DNA of 64,000 nucleotides from contig BNCN01000010.1 of assembly GCA_014656495.1 (NCBI GenBank), forward strand, positions 62,001 to 126,000, given 5' to 3'. Each line of letters opens with the position of its first letter. Position 1 is the first letter of the stretch. Origin of the DNA: Comamonas sp. KCTC 72670 (GTDB taxonomy: Bacteria > Myxococcota > Myxococcia > Myxococcales > Myxococcaceae). Both the position numbers and the translations under genes were made by a program. The notes below the pieces were generated by a model that saw nothing but the letters and a program-made list of their open reading frames with translations, ran no database searches and was not told the DNA's origin. This document shows, one piece after another, positions 52,820-62,313 of the stretch.

Positions 52820-53791
52820 ATGCAGCCGCAGACGACCAACTGGTTGCCCGGAATCATCGTTCTCGCCATCACCTTCGTGCTGGCGGCGGGCTGGCTTCTC
52901 ATCCAGCGCCGCAAGGGCGCGCTCGCTTCCGACGAGCCGCGCGACGGCGTGCTCGATGATTTGACGCAGCGGGCGCAGTCACTCATCGACCAGCTCCGCG
53001 CGCTGGAGGCCGAGAAGCACAACCAGGGCCCCGAGCAGTACGCCGCCGAGAAGTCCCGCCTGGAGCGCGAGGCCGCCGCGGCGCTGCGCGCCAAGGACGA
53101 GCACCTCAAGCGCAAGGCCTCTGGCGGCGCGGGCAGCCGGGCCCGTGCTCCGGCCGCGGCGCCCACCGGATGGGCGGGCCGCAACCCCCAGCTCGTGGGC
53201 GCGCTGTGGGGCGCGGGCATCGTCGTGTTCTTCGGCGGCCTGGGCTACCTGCTCGTCTCCGAGCAGCAGACGCGCACCGACGGCATGGAGGCCACCGGCC
53301 GCATGCCCCCGGGCGGCGCCACCGCGCAGCAGCAGGGCGGCGGCATGGACGGGCAGATGCCCGAGGACCCGGAGATGCAGCAGGCCCGCGCGCGGCTGGA
53401 GGCCAACGCCGGTGACGTGGACGCGGCCTCCATGCTGAGCCATGAGCTCATCCGCCGGCAGCAGTTCGACGAGGCCCTGAAGGTCACCGCGAAGGGGCTC
53501 GCCGCGGACCCGTTCAACGTCGAGCTGAAGGTGCACCGCGGCGTGCTGCGCGCCACCCAGGGCGACATGGAAGGCGCCGAGGCCGAGCTGACGGAGCTGG
53601 TGGATACGTGGCCGGACGCGCAGGAGGCGCTCATCTTCCTGGGCAGCCTCGCCCTGCGGCGCGGCGACAAGGCGGCGGCGCTGGCCCACTTCGAGCGCTT
53701 CTCCGTCGAGGTGCCGCGCAACATGCAGCCCCCGCAGCTGGGGCCCGCCATCGCCCAGCTCCGCGCCGAGGTCGCCGCCGGCATGCCCTGA
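52820..53791 (+). CDS. CcmI/CycH-like TPR membrane protein
   Basis: 323 residues. Two membrane helices (IIVLAITFVLAAGWLLI and LWGAGIVVFFGGLGYLLV) separated by a charged coiled-coil segment, then a Gly/Met/Gln-rich linker and about three TPR units (ARARLEANAGDVDAASMLSHELIRR, FDEALKVTAKGLAADPFNVE, MEGAEAELTELVDTWPDAQEAL). CcmI binds the C-terminus of apocytochrome c and presents it for haem ligation. Directly follows ccmH. Confidence 0.85.
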   Translation: MQPQTTNWLPGIIVLAITFVLAAGWLLIQRRKGALASDEPRDGVLDDLTQRAQSLIDQLRALEAEKHNQGPEQYAAEKSRLEREAAAALRAKDEHLKRKASGGAGSRARAPAAAPTGWAGRNPQLVGALWGAGIVVFFGGLGYLLVSEQQTRTDGMEATGRMPPGGATAQQQGGGMDGQMPEDPEMQQARARLEANAGDVDAASMLSHELIRRQQFDEALKVTAKGLAADPFNVELKVHRGVLRATQGDMEGAEAELTELVDTWPDAQEALIFLGSLALRRGDKAAALAHFERFSVEVPRNMQPPQLGPAIAQLRAEVAAGMP

Positions 53792-53884
53792 CGGGCACGC
53801 GCCGCACCCTCTGCAGCACGCGCGGTGTCGCGCCGGCCCTCCTGGCCCGGTACGACGCCGCGGTCAATTCAAGCCCCTGTCCGC

Positions 53885-55087
53885 TCAGGGCACCGCGGCC
53901 CGGCGGCGGCGCAGTCGGCGCACCTTCTCCACCAGCGTGTCCGGCATCACCGCCTTGGCGCCGTTGCGCAGCCTGCGCGCCAGGGACTCGGACTGGGAGA
54001 ACCAGCGCCCTTCCCACGTCCCGGAATGGACGCGCACCGACACCGTCCGCCGCTGCTTCGACACCCAGTCGGACTTGTACGTCTCCGTCCCGCGGAGGAA
54101 GTCGTACTCGGTGAGGCCCGCTTCGATGGCGTCGCGGAACGTCTCCCCCACCAGCACCAGGCCCACGCTGCGGTTGCGCCACGCCGGGTCATACCCGGAC
54201 TGGAAGTACACGAAGCTGTCCCGGTGGAGGATGCCGTACACGGACGCCACCGCCTGGCCGCCCACCTTCATCGTGTACATGCGCAGCCGGCCCTGCTCCG
54301 CCAGGAACTGCGTGGCGTCGCGGTGGAAGGCCTCCACGCCCGAGCCCTTGATGCCCTGCGAGCCCCCATCCGCGGCCCACCGCGCCGAGTGCAGCCGGAA
54401 GAAGTCCGTGAGCGGCGCCGCCAGCTCGCCCGGAAGGTCCGTGCGCTCGATGCGGTAGCCCTCCTGCTTCTCCAGCCACTTGCGGCGCCGCAGGAAGTTG
54501 TCGCGGCGCCCCGTGCGCTTGAGGAACGCGTCGAAGGGCTCTCCCGGCGTCAGCGTCTCGTAGGGGCACACGTAGCGCTCCGCCACGCGCACGTCCTGCG
54601 TCGCGAAGGCCTCCCGGAGCACCTCCACCGTGGGCGAGCCCTCGCGCAGGTCCGACAGGTCCAACACGTCCCACTCGTCGCGGAGCGCGTGCAGCATGTG
54701 CGCGAAGACGCCGGCCACCTCTCGCTCGTGGCCCCTTCGCGCCACCACGTCCAGGTAGTCGCTGCCCACGTGCGTCTCGCCCAGGAAGCTCAGGCGCCGC
54801 ACCGGCACGCCGGTGACGCCCAGGTACTCGACGCTCAGCGGCATCAACCCCACGAGCACGCCGCGCGCGTCGCGCGCCGTCAGCACCAGCGGACGCCGGC
54901 CCGTGGCGATGCGCCGGCACCAGGGGTACAGCCACTCCCAGGCATTGAAGGGGCCCGCGTCGCTCGCGTCCAGCAGCGCGCCCCACTCCTTTCGCATCCC
55001 CGCCAGCGTGGAGAGGCTGCCGACGGCGCCCACCTCCAGCCGGTGCGCGGCACGCGGTCCTCGCGACAGCTCATCCTCCCGAATCAA
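53885..55087 (-). CDS. exoI: ExoI-like GNAT acetyltransferase of the spore-coat polysaccharide operon
   Basis: 400 residues, TTG start with GGGAGG seven bases upstream. FemAB/GNAT-type acyltransferase (GNAT double fold): FLKRTGRRDNFLRRRKWLEK, LTEYDFLRGTETYKSDWV, typical of sugar N-acyltransferases of the CelD/BcsL type. It resembles the exoG product and is the last gene of the operon. In Myxococcus xanthus the exoA-exoI operon makes the major spore-coat polysaccharide; symbol assigned by order and family. Confidence 0.82.
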   Translation of the reverse strand: MIREDELSRGPRAAHRLEVGAVGSLSTLAGMRKEWGALLDASDAGPFNAWEWLYPWCRRIATGRRPLVLTARDARGVLVGLMPLSVEYLGVTGVPVRRLSFLGETHVGSDYLDVVARRGHEREVAGVFAHMLHALRDEWDVLDLSDLREGSPTVEVLREAFATQDVRVAERYVCPYETLTPGEPFDAFLKRTGRRDNFLRRRKWLEKQEGYRIERTDLPGELAAPLTDFFRLHSARWAADGGSQGIKGSGVEAFHRDATQFLAEQGRLRMYTMKVGGQAVASVYGILHRDSFVYFQSGYDPAWRNRSVGLVLVGETFRDAIEAGLTEYDFLRGTETYKSDWVSKQRRTVSVRVHSGTWEGRWFSQSESLARRLRNGAKAVMPDTLVEKVRRLRRRRAAVP

Positions 55088-55139
55088 CGCCCGTCCTCCC
55101 GGAGGGGCCCACGCCCCTCCCCTGTCCCTTGGATGAAAC

Positions 55140-56318
55140 TCAGCCCACGCGCTTCTTCGTCCGCCGGTCCGACTTCAAGGCCTCGCGCACCGCGTGCGCC
55201 ACGTCCGCCATGACCTCGGGCGACAAGTCCTGGTGACACGGAATCTCCACGATGGAGCGCCGCAGCTGCGCCACCTCCGGGAACTCCGACGCGTCGCACG
55301 CCGGGTGGAAGCGCTTCCAGAAGTCGATGGCGTCGATGCCCTGCGCCCGCAGCCGCGCGAGCACCTCCGCCTTGTCCTGCACCACCATCGGGTAGAAGAG
55401 CGGACACGCCCCCGGCGGCAGCTGGTTGAAGAGCGGCGGCGACACGTCGCGCAGCCGGCCCAGCAGGAAGAAGTAGTTGCGGCGGCGCTGCTCGACGATG
55501 GACTCCAGGTCCTGCGACAGGGCGATGCGCTTCGTCAGCGGGCTCATGCCCAGGTCCACGTGGCGGCGGTCGAAGTGCTGCGTGCCCGTGGCCACGCGCT
55601 CGATGCTGGCGGCCTTCACCGTGCCATGTCCCACCGCGCGCACGGCGCTGCGCAGCGCCCGGCCCGCCAGGCCGCCGCGCAGCTCCAGGTTCTGGAGCAG
55701 CGCCGACACGGTATGGCTGAAGGTGGACGTGGACGGCGGCGCGGGCGGCTCCGGCAGGCTGTACTGCCGCGGGCCGTTGACGACCAGCGCGCCTCCGTTG
55801 GGCACCGGCAGCGTCTTGTAGAGGCAGAAGATGCCCACGTCCCCCGTGGTCCCCAGCGGCACGGCGCCGTCCGACGACAGGAGCGACAGCGCGCAGTCCT
55901 CGATGAGGATGAGGCCGTGCTGGTCCGCCAGCTTGCGCATCTCCGCCACGGGGCCCGGGAAGCCCGCGTAGTGCGTGAGGTACAGCGCCCTGGTCTTCGG
56001 ACCGATGCGCCGGGCCACGTCGTCCAGGTCCACGTCCCAGCGGCTGCCCACGCGGTAGAAGCGCGGCGTGGCGCCCGCGTCCACCAGCGCCTCCACCTCC
56101 ACGCCGTGGTGGTACGAGGGCATCAGCACCTCGCCCGAGTCCAGCCCCAGCATCTTCACCGTGAGCCAGATGGCGTTGCGGGCGAAGTAGAAGTAGCGGA
56201 CGTTGGGCGAGGAGAACGGCGGCAGCGCGCCGGGCTTGGGCCGCGACAGCAGCATGTGCGGCCACAGCGTGGGCAGGGACGGAACGAACAACCGGCCAGA
56301 GTGCTTCATCGTCTCCAT
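55140..56318 (-). CDS. exoH: ExoH-like DegT/DnrJ/EryC1 sugar aminotransferase
   Basis: 392 residues from ATG 56318 (overlapping the exoG stop by 13 bases; ATG 56309 with an ATGA overlap is an alternative). PLP-dependent fold type I: EVLMPSYHHGVEVEALVDAGATPRFYRV, ALYLTHYAGFPG, ILIEDCALSL, and the Schiff-base lysine in FCLYKTLPVPNGGALV. Predicted to add an amino group to a keto-sugar nucleotide, which the neighbouring GNAT enzymes could then acylate. Confidence 0.85.
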   Translation of the reverse strand: METMKHSGRLFVPSLPTLWPHMLLSRPKPGALPPFSSPNVRYFYFARNAIWLTVKMLGLDSGEVLMPSYHHGVEVEALVDAGATPRFYRVGSRWDVDLDDVARRIGPKTRALYLTHYAGFPGPVAEMRKLADQHGLILIEDCALSLLSSDGAVPLGTTGDVGIFCLYKTLPVPNGGALVVNGPRQYSLPEPPAPPSTSTFSHTVSALLQNLELRGGLAGRALRSAVRAVGHGTVKAASIERVATGTQHFDRRHVDLGMSPLTKRIALSQDLESIVEQRRRNYFFLLGRLRDVSPPLFNQLPPGACPLFYPMVVQDKAEVLARLRAQGIDAIDFWKRFHPACDASEFPEVAQLRRSIVEIPCHQDLSPEVMADVAHAVREALKSDRRTKKRVG

Positions 56319-57424
56319 CGCGACACCACCTCTTTCACCGCGGGCCCCCACCGGAACTTGGCCGCACACAGCGCCCTGCCGAAGGGAGAGTCATTGAACA
56401 CGTAGAGCCAGGTGTGGCGCCGGACCTCGTTCGTCCAGTCGCGCTTCCACACCATGTCCGGCCCCAGGAAATCGAACTCGTGCAGGCCCCGGTCGATGCA
56501 GCTGCCGATGACCTCGTCCACCAGGAGCTGCCCCGGGCTGCACTCACGCAGCCCTTCGTCGTAGCCGGGCTTCAGCAGGAAGTAGCGCCCGCCGTATTCC
56601 AGGCCGAAGTGGAAGGCCACGGGCCGTCCGTCCAGCCGCAGGAAGTACAGCGCCAGCCGCTGGCGGTACGCCGCGTCACGCGCCAGCTCCGTGTAGAAGC
56701 CCCGCGTGCGCGCGTCCTGCGCCATGGCGGTGCCCCGCGCGCCCTTCCAGCCGCTCTGCTCCAGCAGGAAGCCCTCCTCCAGCGCGCCCTCCAGCCCGAG
56801 CCCGCCGTCCACCCGCTCGAAGGTCAGCGTCCCCTTCTCCTCCAGCTTGCGGCGCCGGCGGCGGCAGTTGGCCTTGAACTTGGACTGCAGGGACTTCTGG
56901 AAGGCGTCCCGCGTCTTGGGCAGCGGCACGTAGGGCGAGTTGAGGGACTCCCACTCCCCCACGGACAGGCCGGACTCCCGCGCCGCGGCGTGCAGCCGCC
57001 AGGCGGAACCGCCGTCCGGGACGTCCGTCAGCCGCAGGACATCCCAGCCGCCGAGCGAGCGCAGGTGCGACACGAAGGCCGCCGCCGCCAGGGCCGGCTC
57101 CCGGGCCAGCAGGTCGAACCGGCAGGAATGGGTGTTGGCCGCCGCGGACAGCTGCCGCACCGGGACACCCAGCAACGTCGTGCGCTCCTCCCACAGCGGG
57201 AGCGCGGCGCTCAGGGTGCCGTCCGTGTCGCGCAGCGTCAGCACGCGCAGGTTCGCACCGGGAACGAAGTTGTCCATCCAGATGCGGATGAACTCATGCC
57301 GGTAGAACAGCTCGTTGGAGGTGGCCTCCACGAGCGCGTTCCACTCGGACTCCAGGGCCATGAACTCCGCGCGTCCCGTGACTTCCACGACGCGCGGCGA
57401 GGCAGAAAGGTGTCTTGCTTCCAT
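56306..57424 (-). CDS. exoG: ExoG-like GNAT acetyltransferase
   Basis: 372 residues from ATG 57424. FemAB/CelD-like GNAT with SKFKANCRRRRRKLEEKG, GRPVAFHFGLEYGGRYFLLKPGYDE and GLHEFDFLGPDMVWKRDWT. Same family as exoI and probably acetylates an amino sugar made by exoH. Tightly packed: 39 bases after exoF, overlapping exoH. Confidence 0.82.
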   Translation of the reverse strand: MEARHLSASPRVVEVTGRAEFMALESEWNALVEATSNELFYRHEFIRIWMDNFVPGANLRVLTLRDTDGTLSAALPLWEERTTLLGVPVRQLSAAANTHSCRFDLLAREPALAAAAFVSHLRSLGGWDVLRLTDVPDGGSAWRLHAAARESGLSVGEWESLNSPYVPLPKTRDAFQKSLQSKFKANCRRRRRKLEEKGTLTFERVDGGLGLEGALEEGFLLEQSGWKGARGTAMAQDARTRGFYTELARDAAYRQRLALYFLRLDGRPVAFHFGLEYGGRYFLLKPGYDEGLRECSPGQLLVDEVIGSCIDRGLHEFDFLGPDMVWKRDWTNEVRRHTWLYVFNDSPFGRALCAAKFRWGPAVKEVVSRWRR

Positions 57425-57463
57425 GAGGTGTCGGGCGCCCAAGGTGGTGATGGAAGCCCGCGG

Positions 57464-58558
57464 CTACAAGCCGCTGCGGGCCATCTTCAGGAGGCAGGCG
57501 GCAACCTTGCGGCTGTCGTGTCGGATCCTGGACCCTGCCTTCAGCAGGTCGGCCTGGACCGGCACCACGCCCGCGGCAATCAAGTCCCGCGGATTGGCGG
57601 ACACGAAGAACGAACCGCGCCGCGCGTAGCGCTGCATGGACTCCTCCGACGGCCGCGTCCCGTTGACGAGCACCGCGTCCAGCACCGGCCCCACGTGGTC
57701 GGTGACGGCCTGCACGTGGTCCAGGCAGGACATGCCGTCCGTCTCGCCCGGCTGGGTCATCAGGTTGGCCACCATGACCTTCAGCGCCCGCGTCTCCTTG
57801 AGCGCCTGGGCCACGCCGTCCACCAGCAGGTTGGGCAGCACGCTCGAGTAGAGCGAGCCCGGGCCAATGGCGATGAGGTCCGCGGTATAGATGGCCTCCA
57901 GCAGGCCATCGGTCGGCGGCGGCGAGCGGGGGCTCAGCGTGACGCGACGCACACGGCCGTGCGCGCGGCAGATGTTCCGCTCCCCCACCACCTCCGTGTC
58001 GTCGTGCATCTGGGCCACCAGTTGCACCGACGCCAGCGTGGACGGCAGCACGTGGCCCCGGGCGCCGAGCAGCTCGCCCGACATGCGCACCGCCTCCATG
58101 AAGTCACCCTTCAGCTCGGCGAGCGCGGCGATGAGCAGGTTGCCCACCGCGTGGCCCGCCAGGCCGCGAGCGCCGCCGAAGCGGAACTGGAAGACGTCCT
58201 TGAGGGCGTTCTTCCCGCCCGCCAGGGCCACCAGGCAGTTGCGGATGTCACCCGGCGGCAGCGCGCCGTGCAGGCGGCGCAGGCGGCCGGAGCTGCCGCC
58301 GTCGTCGCTCATGGCCACGACGGCGGTGATGTCGATGCCGGGCTCGCGGGCCTTCGGCATCGCGCGCCTGGCCAGGCCCCGGAGAACCATGGGCAACCCC
58401 GTGCCGCCGCCAATGGCGACGATGCGCGTGGGCCGGTCCACCTGCCCCTGGAGGACCTCGTTGTTCTGGCGCTCCAGCTCGAGCCTGCGCCGGGCTTCCG
58501 CCCACTCCGCGGGCAGCGGCGCTTCCATGTCCATTCCCACCATGACGCTTACCCCCAT
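57464..58558 (-). CDS. exoF: ExoF-like YvcK/CofD-family protein
   Basis: 364 residues. Signature glycine-rich loop TRIVAIGGGTGLPMVLRGL, AMSDDGGSSGRLRRLHGALPPGDIRNCL, and ADLIAIGPGSLYSSVLPNLLV. YvcK (GlmR) binds UDP-GlcNAc and regulates carbon flow to cell-wall precursors; CofD is a phospholactate transferase. Inside an exo operon, a role in precursor supply is likely, in line with myxococcal exoF. Confidence 0.88.
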   Translation of the reverse strand: MGVSVMVGMDMEAPLPAEWAEARRRLELERQNNEVLQGQVDRPTRIVAIGGGTGLPMVLRGLARRAMPKAREPGIDITAVVAMSDDGGSSGRLRRLHGALPPGDIRNCLVALAGGKNALKDVFQFRFGGARGLAGHAVGNLLIAALAELKGDFMEAVRMSGELLGARGHVLPSTLASVQLVAQMHDDTEVVGERNICRAHGRVRRVTLSPRSPPPTDGLLEAIYTADLIAIGPGSLYSSVLPNLLVDGVAQALKETRALKVMVANLMTQPGETDGMSCLDHVQAVTDHVGPVLDAVLVNGTRPSEESMQRYARRGSFFVSANPRDLIAAGVVPVQADLLKAGSRIRHDSRKVAACLLKMARSGL

Positions 58559-58636
58559 CCACGACGCCCGAACCCGCCTCCCCAGGCGGGCCCACCGCCC
58601 CGGCTTCCGAATCAGAAGCCGGGGAAATGGAATGCC

Positions 58637-60004
58637 CTACCGCGCCCCACGACCGAGCAACACGTGCCGCACGGTGTGGAAGATGATGCCCACATCCAGG
58701 AACAGCGAACCGTTCTTCACGTAGTACAGGTCGAACTCCAGCTTGTTGCGCGCATCCTCCACCGACGCTCCGTAGGGGTAGCGAATCTGCGCCCACCCCG
58801 TCAGGCCTGGCTTGACTGCCTCACGCAGCCCGTAGAACGGAATCTGCTCCTTCAACTGCTCGACGAACACTGGCCTCTCGGGGCGGGGCCCCACGAAACT
58901 CATGTCTCCCGTCAGGATGTTGAACACCTGGGGAATCTCGTCGATGCGCGTGCGGCGGATGAAGCGGCCCACCCGCGTGACGCGGTCATCGTTCGCCTTC
59001 GCCCAGACGGCCCCATGCTTCTCCGCGTCGGTCCGCATGCTGCGGAACTTCCACAGGTGATAGGTGCTGCCGAACAGGCCGGTCCTTTCCTGCCGGTAGA
59101 AGATGGGCCCCTTCGAATCCAGCTTGATGGCCACCGCGACCAGCAGCAGGAAGGGCGAGGACAGCAGTAGCAGGAGTGATGCCACCGCGATGTCGAACCC
59201 CCGCTTGAACATGCGGCGCAGCGGGGACACGGTCAGCTCGTCCGCGAAGGCGAAGTCGCTGGCCCGCAGGAACTGCACCGGAATCCGGCGCAGCACGCGC
59301 TCGCTGAAGCCCGTCGCTTCATAGACGCGCCGTCCCTCGATCCGGCAGCGCAGCAGGGCGTCCACCCAGTTGGCCCCCCGCATGTCATCCGCCGCTTGCA
59401 CCACGTACGCCGCGTTCAGCCGCGCCGCCGTCTGCTCCAGCGGCTCGGCCGAGGTGCGCGGGTCCGTGAAGCCCACGATGCGGTAGCTGCCCTCGCCGCC
59501 CGCCTCGATGGCGCTGGCCACCGCCCGCGCCTTCGAGCCCTCGCCGACGATGAGCACCGTGTGCGGCGCCCCCACCAGCGCGCGGATGGACACCCGCACC
59601 ATCAACGTGCCGGCCAGGGCGCCCATGGCCCCGCCCAGCAGCGTGCCCGGCGGCAACTGCACCGGCACCACCAGGGGCGTCACCAGCATGACCCCGCCCG
59701 CCGTCATCGCGGTGACACCCGCGGCCTTGAGGAACCGGTAACCCCGCTCCCGGTCCTCCGCGGCCACGCGAAGGTCATACAGGTCCAACAGGTACAGCGT
59801 GAACTGGAAGGTGACGACGAAGGCCGCGCCCAACCCCACCAGCGTGGGCCACAACTGCGCCAGGGGGGTGTGCGTTCCTTCAGGCGCGAAGAGTGCCGCG
59901 CAGGCCGCCGCGCCCATCACGCAGGCCAGTGCGATCGCCGAACTCTCGGCGAGGAAGAACGTCAGTTTCTTTGCAGAGAAATAGTGGTGAAAAACGCGGA
60001 GCAC
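58637..60004 (-). CDS. exoE: ExoE-like polyprenyl glycosylphosphotransferase (initiating transferase)
   Basis: 455 residues from GTG 60004, with GGAGGGG upstream; the longer frame to 60472 overlaps exoD and is not used. Several N-terminal membrane helices, a Rossmann-like middle (VLIVGEGSKARAVASAI), then the WbaP/WcaJ domain: RGFDIAVASLLLLLSSP, RTGLFGSTYHLWKFRSM, FIRRTRIDEIPQVFNIL, FVGPRPERPVF. It transfers the first sugar phosphate to undecaprenyl phosphate, starting each repeat unit at the inner membrane. Confidence 0.93.
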   Translation of the reverse strand: MLRVFHHYFSAKKLTFFLAESSAIALACVMGAAACAALFAPEGTHTPLAQLWPTLVGLGAAFVVTFQFTLYLLDLYDLRVAAEDRERGYRFLKAAGVTAMTAGGVMLVTPLVVPVQLPPGTLLGGAMGALAGTLMVRVSIRALVGAPHTVLIVGEGSKARAVASAIEAGGEGSYRIVGFTDPRTSAEPLEQTAARLNAAYVVQAADDMRGANWVDALLRCRIEGRRVYEATGFSERVLRRIPVQFLRASDFAFADELTVSPLRRMFKRGFDIAVASLLLLLSSPFLLLVAVAIKLDSKGPIFYRQERTGLFGSTYHLWKFRSMRTDAEKHGAVWAKANDDRVTRVGRFIRRTRIDEIPQVFNILTGDMSFVGPRPERPVFVEQLKEQIPFYGLREAVKPGLTGWAQIRYPYGASVEDARNKLEFDLYYVKNGSLFLDVGIIFHTVRHVLLGRGAR

Positions 60005-60105
60005 GTGCCCCTCCGACCTACCCGCCCAACCGACCGACCCTCTCCCACCTCCGGCGCCGCTCCCCGTTGCCAGGGAGCGGCGCCGAAGCCGAACGCCTCC
60101 CGCTG

Positions 60106-60843
60106 CTACTTCTTCTCGTAGTTCTTCAGGTACGGCGCCGAGTGGACCTCCGCGCCGTTCAGCACACACCCGACGATGGGCGCGCCGCCCAGCGTCTCCA
60201 CCGCCTGATGCACGGCCTTGCCCGAGGTGACGTTGGCGCGGATGACCATCAGCACGCCGTCCGCCTGGTGGCCGAGGATGGCCGCGTCCGCGAAGGGCAG
60301 CGTCGGCGGCAGGTCGATGTAGACCTCGTCGAAGCCCTCGCGCACCGCCTTGAGGAACTGCTTCATCCGGGCGCTCGCCAGCACCTGCGCGGTGTCCTCC
60401 GGGGTGACGCCCGCGGGGATGAGGGCCAGGCGCGTGGAGTTGAACCGCCGCACCACGTCCCGGACCTCGCACTCACCCGCCAGCAGCTCCGCCAGGCCCA
60501 GCTTGTTGCGCATGCCCAGCGTGGCCGCCACGCCGCCCCGGCGCAGGTCCGCATCCACCAGCAGGATGCGGCGCTCCGGGTTCGCCCGGGCCGCGGCGAG
60601 CGCCAGGTTGACGCTCGTCACCGTCTTGCCCTCGCCCGGCATCGCCGAGGTGAGCGCGACCACCTTCATGGGCCGCAGGTCCCGCATCCGCTCGAGCCTG
60701 TAGTAAAGACTACGGTATTGCTCCGCCGCGGCCGATGCCGGCGCCGTCAGGGTCACCACGCGGCGGTCCACCGCGTTGCCGCCCGCCGGGTTGTCATCCA
60801 CGCGTGGGAGGAAGTTGCCCGCCCGCTCCATCGTCTGATCCAT
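60106..60843 (-). CDS. exoD: ExoD/BtkA-like bacterial tyrosine kinase
   Basis: 245 residues. BY-kinase ATPase: Walker A SAMPGEGKT (66-74), Walker A' RILLVDADLR, and IDLPPTLPFADA. The Tyr-containing tail is short (YLKNYEKK). In Myxococcus this protein (BtkA) acts with the ExoC chain-length protein in spore-coat polysaccharide production. The catalytic part is separate from exoC, as in Gram-positive systems. Follows exoC by 28 bases. Confidence 0.92.
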   Translation of the reverse strand: MDQTMERAGNFLPRVDDNPAGGNAVDRRVVTLTAPASAAAEQYRSLYYRLERMRDLRPMKVVALTSAMPGEGKTVTSVNLALAAARANPERRILLVDADLRRGGVAATLGMRNKLGLAELLAGECEVRDVVRRFNSTRLALIPAGVTPEDTAQVLASARMKQFLKAVREGFDEVYIDLPPTLPFADAAILGHQADGVLMVIRANVTSGKAVHQAVETLGGAPIVGCVLNGAEVHSAPYLKNYEKK

Positions 60844-60871
60844 CTCCGTCCTCCGTCCTTTCAGGCGAGAC

Positions 60872-62281
60872 TCAGTTCAACGACGTGGGGTTGGACACGC
60901 TGTTCCTCGCCCCCGAAGCCGGCATCAGAATCCGCCGCTCCGTCTTGCCCTGCATTTCCGGGACCACCGCGAGCACCGGCAGCGTCAAGCGCTGGCGAAC
61001 CTCCGTGCCGTCGCGCAGGCTGTCATCGCGCATCTCCAGCACCGCCCCCGTCAGCACCCCCAGGCCCAGGGCCAGGAGGAAGACGATGAGCATGCCCGCC
61101 ATGCGGTCCGGCCGGGCCGGGGTCGCCGGCACGCCCGCCGGGGAGATGACGTTGAACAGGCTCTTGGCGCTCTTGGCCTCCAGCTCCTGCGCGATCTCCG
61201 CCTCCACCTTGCGGCTCACCACGCTCTGGTACTTGGTGCGCGCGATTTCGTAGTCGCGGTTCATCACCGCCAGCTCGTGCGCCCAGCGCGGGGTGTTGTT
61301 GAGCCGGGCCTGGTACGCCTCGGCCTGCTTCTGGAGACCGACGATCTCCTGCTGGATGTTGCCAATCAGCGAGGCCACGCGGGTGCGCTCGGCGCGCTCG
61401 GCCCACAGGCGGCCCTCGGCGTCCTTGCGGCGGGCCGTCATGCCATCCAGCTCCGTCTGGAGGCGCTTCACCTCCGGGTGGTCCTCCGTCCAGGTGGTGC
61501 GGGCGTTCACGAGCGACCGGGTCAACCCGTTCTCAGCGGCCTCCAGCCGGCCCGCCTCGCTGTCCACGGCGTTGCGAGCCCGCGCCAGGTCGGAGCGGCG
61601 GGCCTCGGCGACGCGCAGCTCCTCGGACTTGGTCTGCAGTTGGTGCGACACGCGCTCCAGGCCGCGCATGTTCATCTCCATCTGCTCGGGCAGCTCGCCC
61701 AGGTGGTCCACCTTGAACTGGGAGATCTTCTGCTCCCACGCGCTCACGGCCTTGCCCATCTGCACCATCTCCTCGTTGAAGAGGTCGGTGGCGCGGGCCG
61801 CCTGCGCCTGACGAATCTTCAGCGTCTCGTCGGAGAAGATGGTCGGCAGGCGGTTGGCCACCTGCGCCGCCACCTGCGGGTCGCGGTTGGCGTAGGTGAG
61901 CTCGAAGGCCGTCTCACCCTCCACGCGCACCGTCAGGTCCTTGCGCATCTGCGAGACGGCGGACTCCATGCCCTTCTCGGACACGATGTCCGGGTAGAGG
62001 TTCATCTCCTCGATGGCCTTCTGGAGCACCGGACGCGCCAGCAGCTCCTGGCGAACGGTGAGCAGCCGCTGCTCGATGATTTCGCTCACCGTGCGCTGCA
62101 CCATCTCCTCACCCGGCCGCTGCGGCTCCACGCGGACGACCACGGATGCCTCGTACATGCTTGGCCGGGTCATCACGATGGCCGCACCCACCACGAAGAC
62201 CACTGCTGCGATGGCACCGACCAAGGCCTTGCGCCGCCACAGGGCGCCCAAAAGCTGGTCTGCCGTCATCCCTCGCTCCAT
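60872..62281 (-). CDS. exoC: ExoC-like Wzz/GumC chain-length determinant
   Basis: 469 residues from ATG 62281, with GGAGGAG six bases upstream. Wzz domain with an N-terminal helix (VGAIAAVVFVVGAAIVM), a long periplasmic coiled coil (~160-330), the GNVR-like stretch AVMNRDYEIARTKYQSVVSRK, and a C-terminal helix (MAGMLIVFLLALGLGVLTG). Partner of exoD; controls polymer length and links inner- and outer-membrane steps. Confidence 0.92.
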   Translation of the reverse strand: MERGMTADQLLGALWRRKALVGAIAAVVFVVGAAIVMTRPSMYEASVVVRVEPQRPGEEMVQRTVSEIIEQRLLTVRQELLARPVLQKAIEEMNLYPDIVSEKGMESAVSQMRKDLTVRVEGETAFELTYANRDPQVAAQVANRLPTIFSDETLKIRQAQAARATDLFNEEMVQMGKAVSAWEQKISQFKVDHLGELPEQMEMNMRGLERVSHQLQTKSEELRVAEARRSDLARARNAVDSEAGRLEAAENGLTRSLVNARTTWTEDHPEVKRLQTELDGMTARRKDAEGRLWAERAERTRVASLIGNIQQEIVGLQKQAEAYQARLNNTPRWAHELAVMNRDYEIARTKYQSVVSRKVEAEIAQELEAKSAKSLFNVISPAGVPATPARPDRMAGMLIVFLLALGLGVLTGAVLEMRDDSLRDGTEVRQRLTLPVLAVVPEMQGKTERRILMPASGARNSVSNPTSLN

Positions 62282-62313
62282 GTTCCGCTCCTCCTCCATC
62301 CCACTCGCTGTAC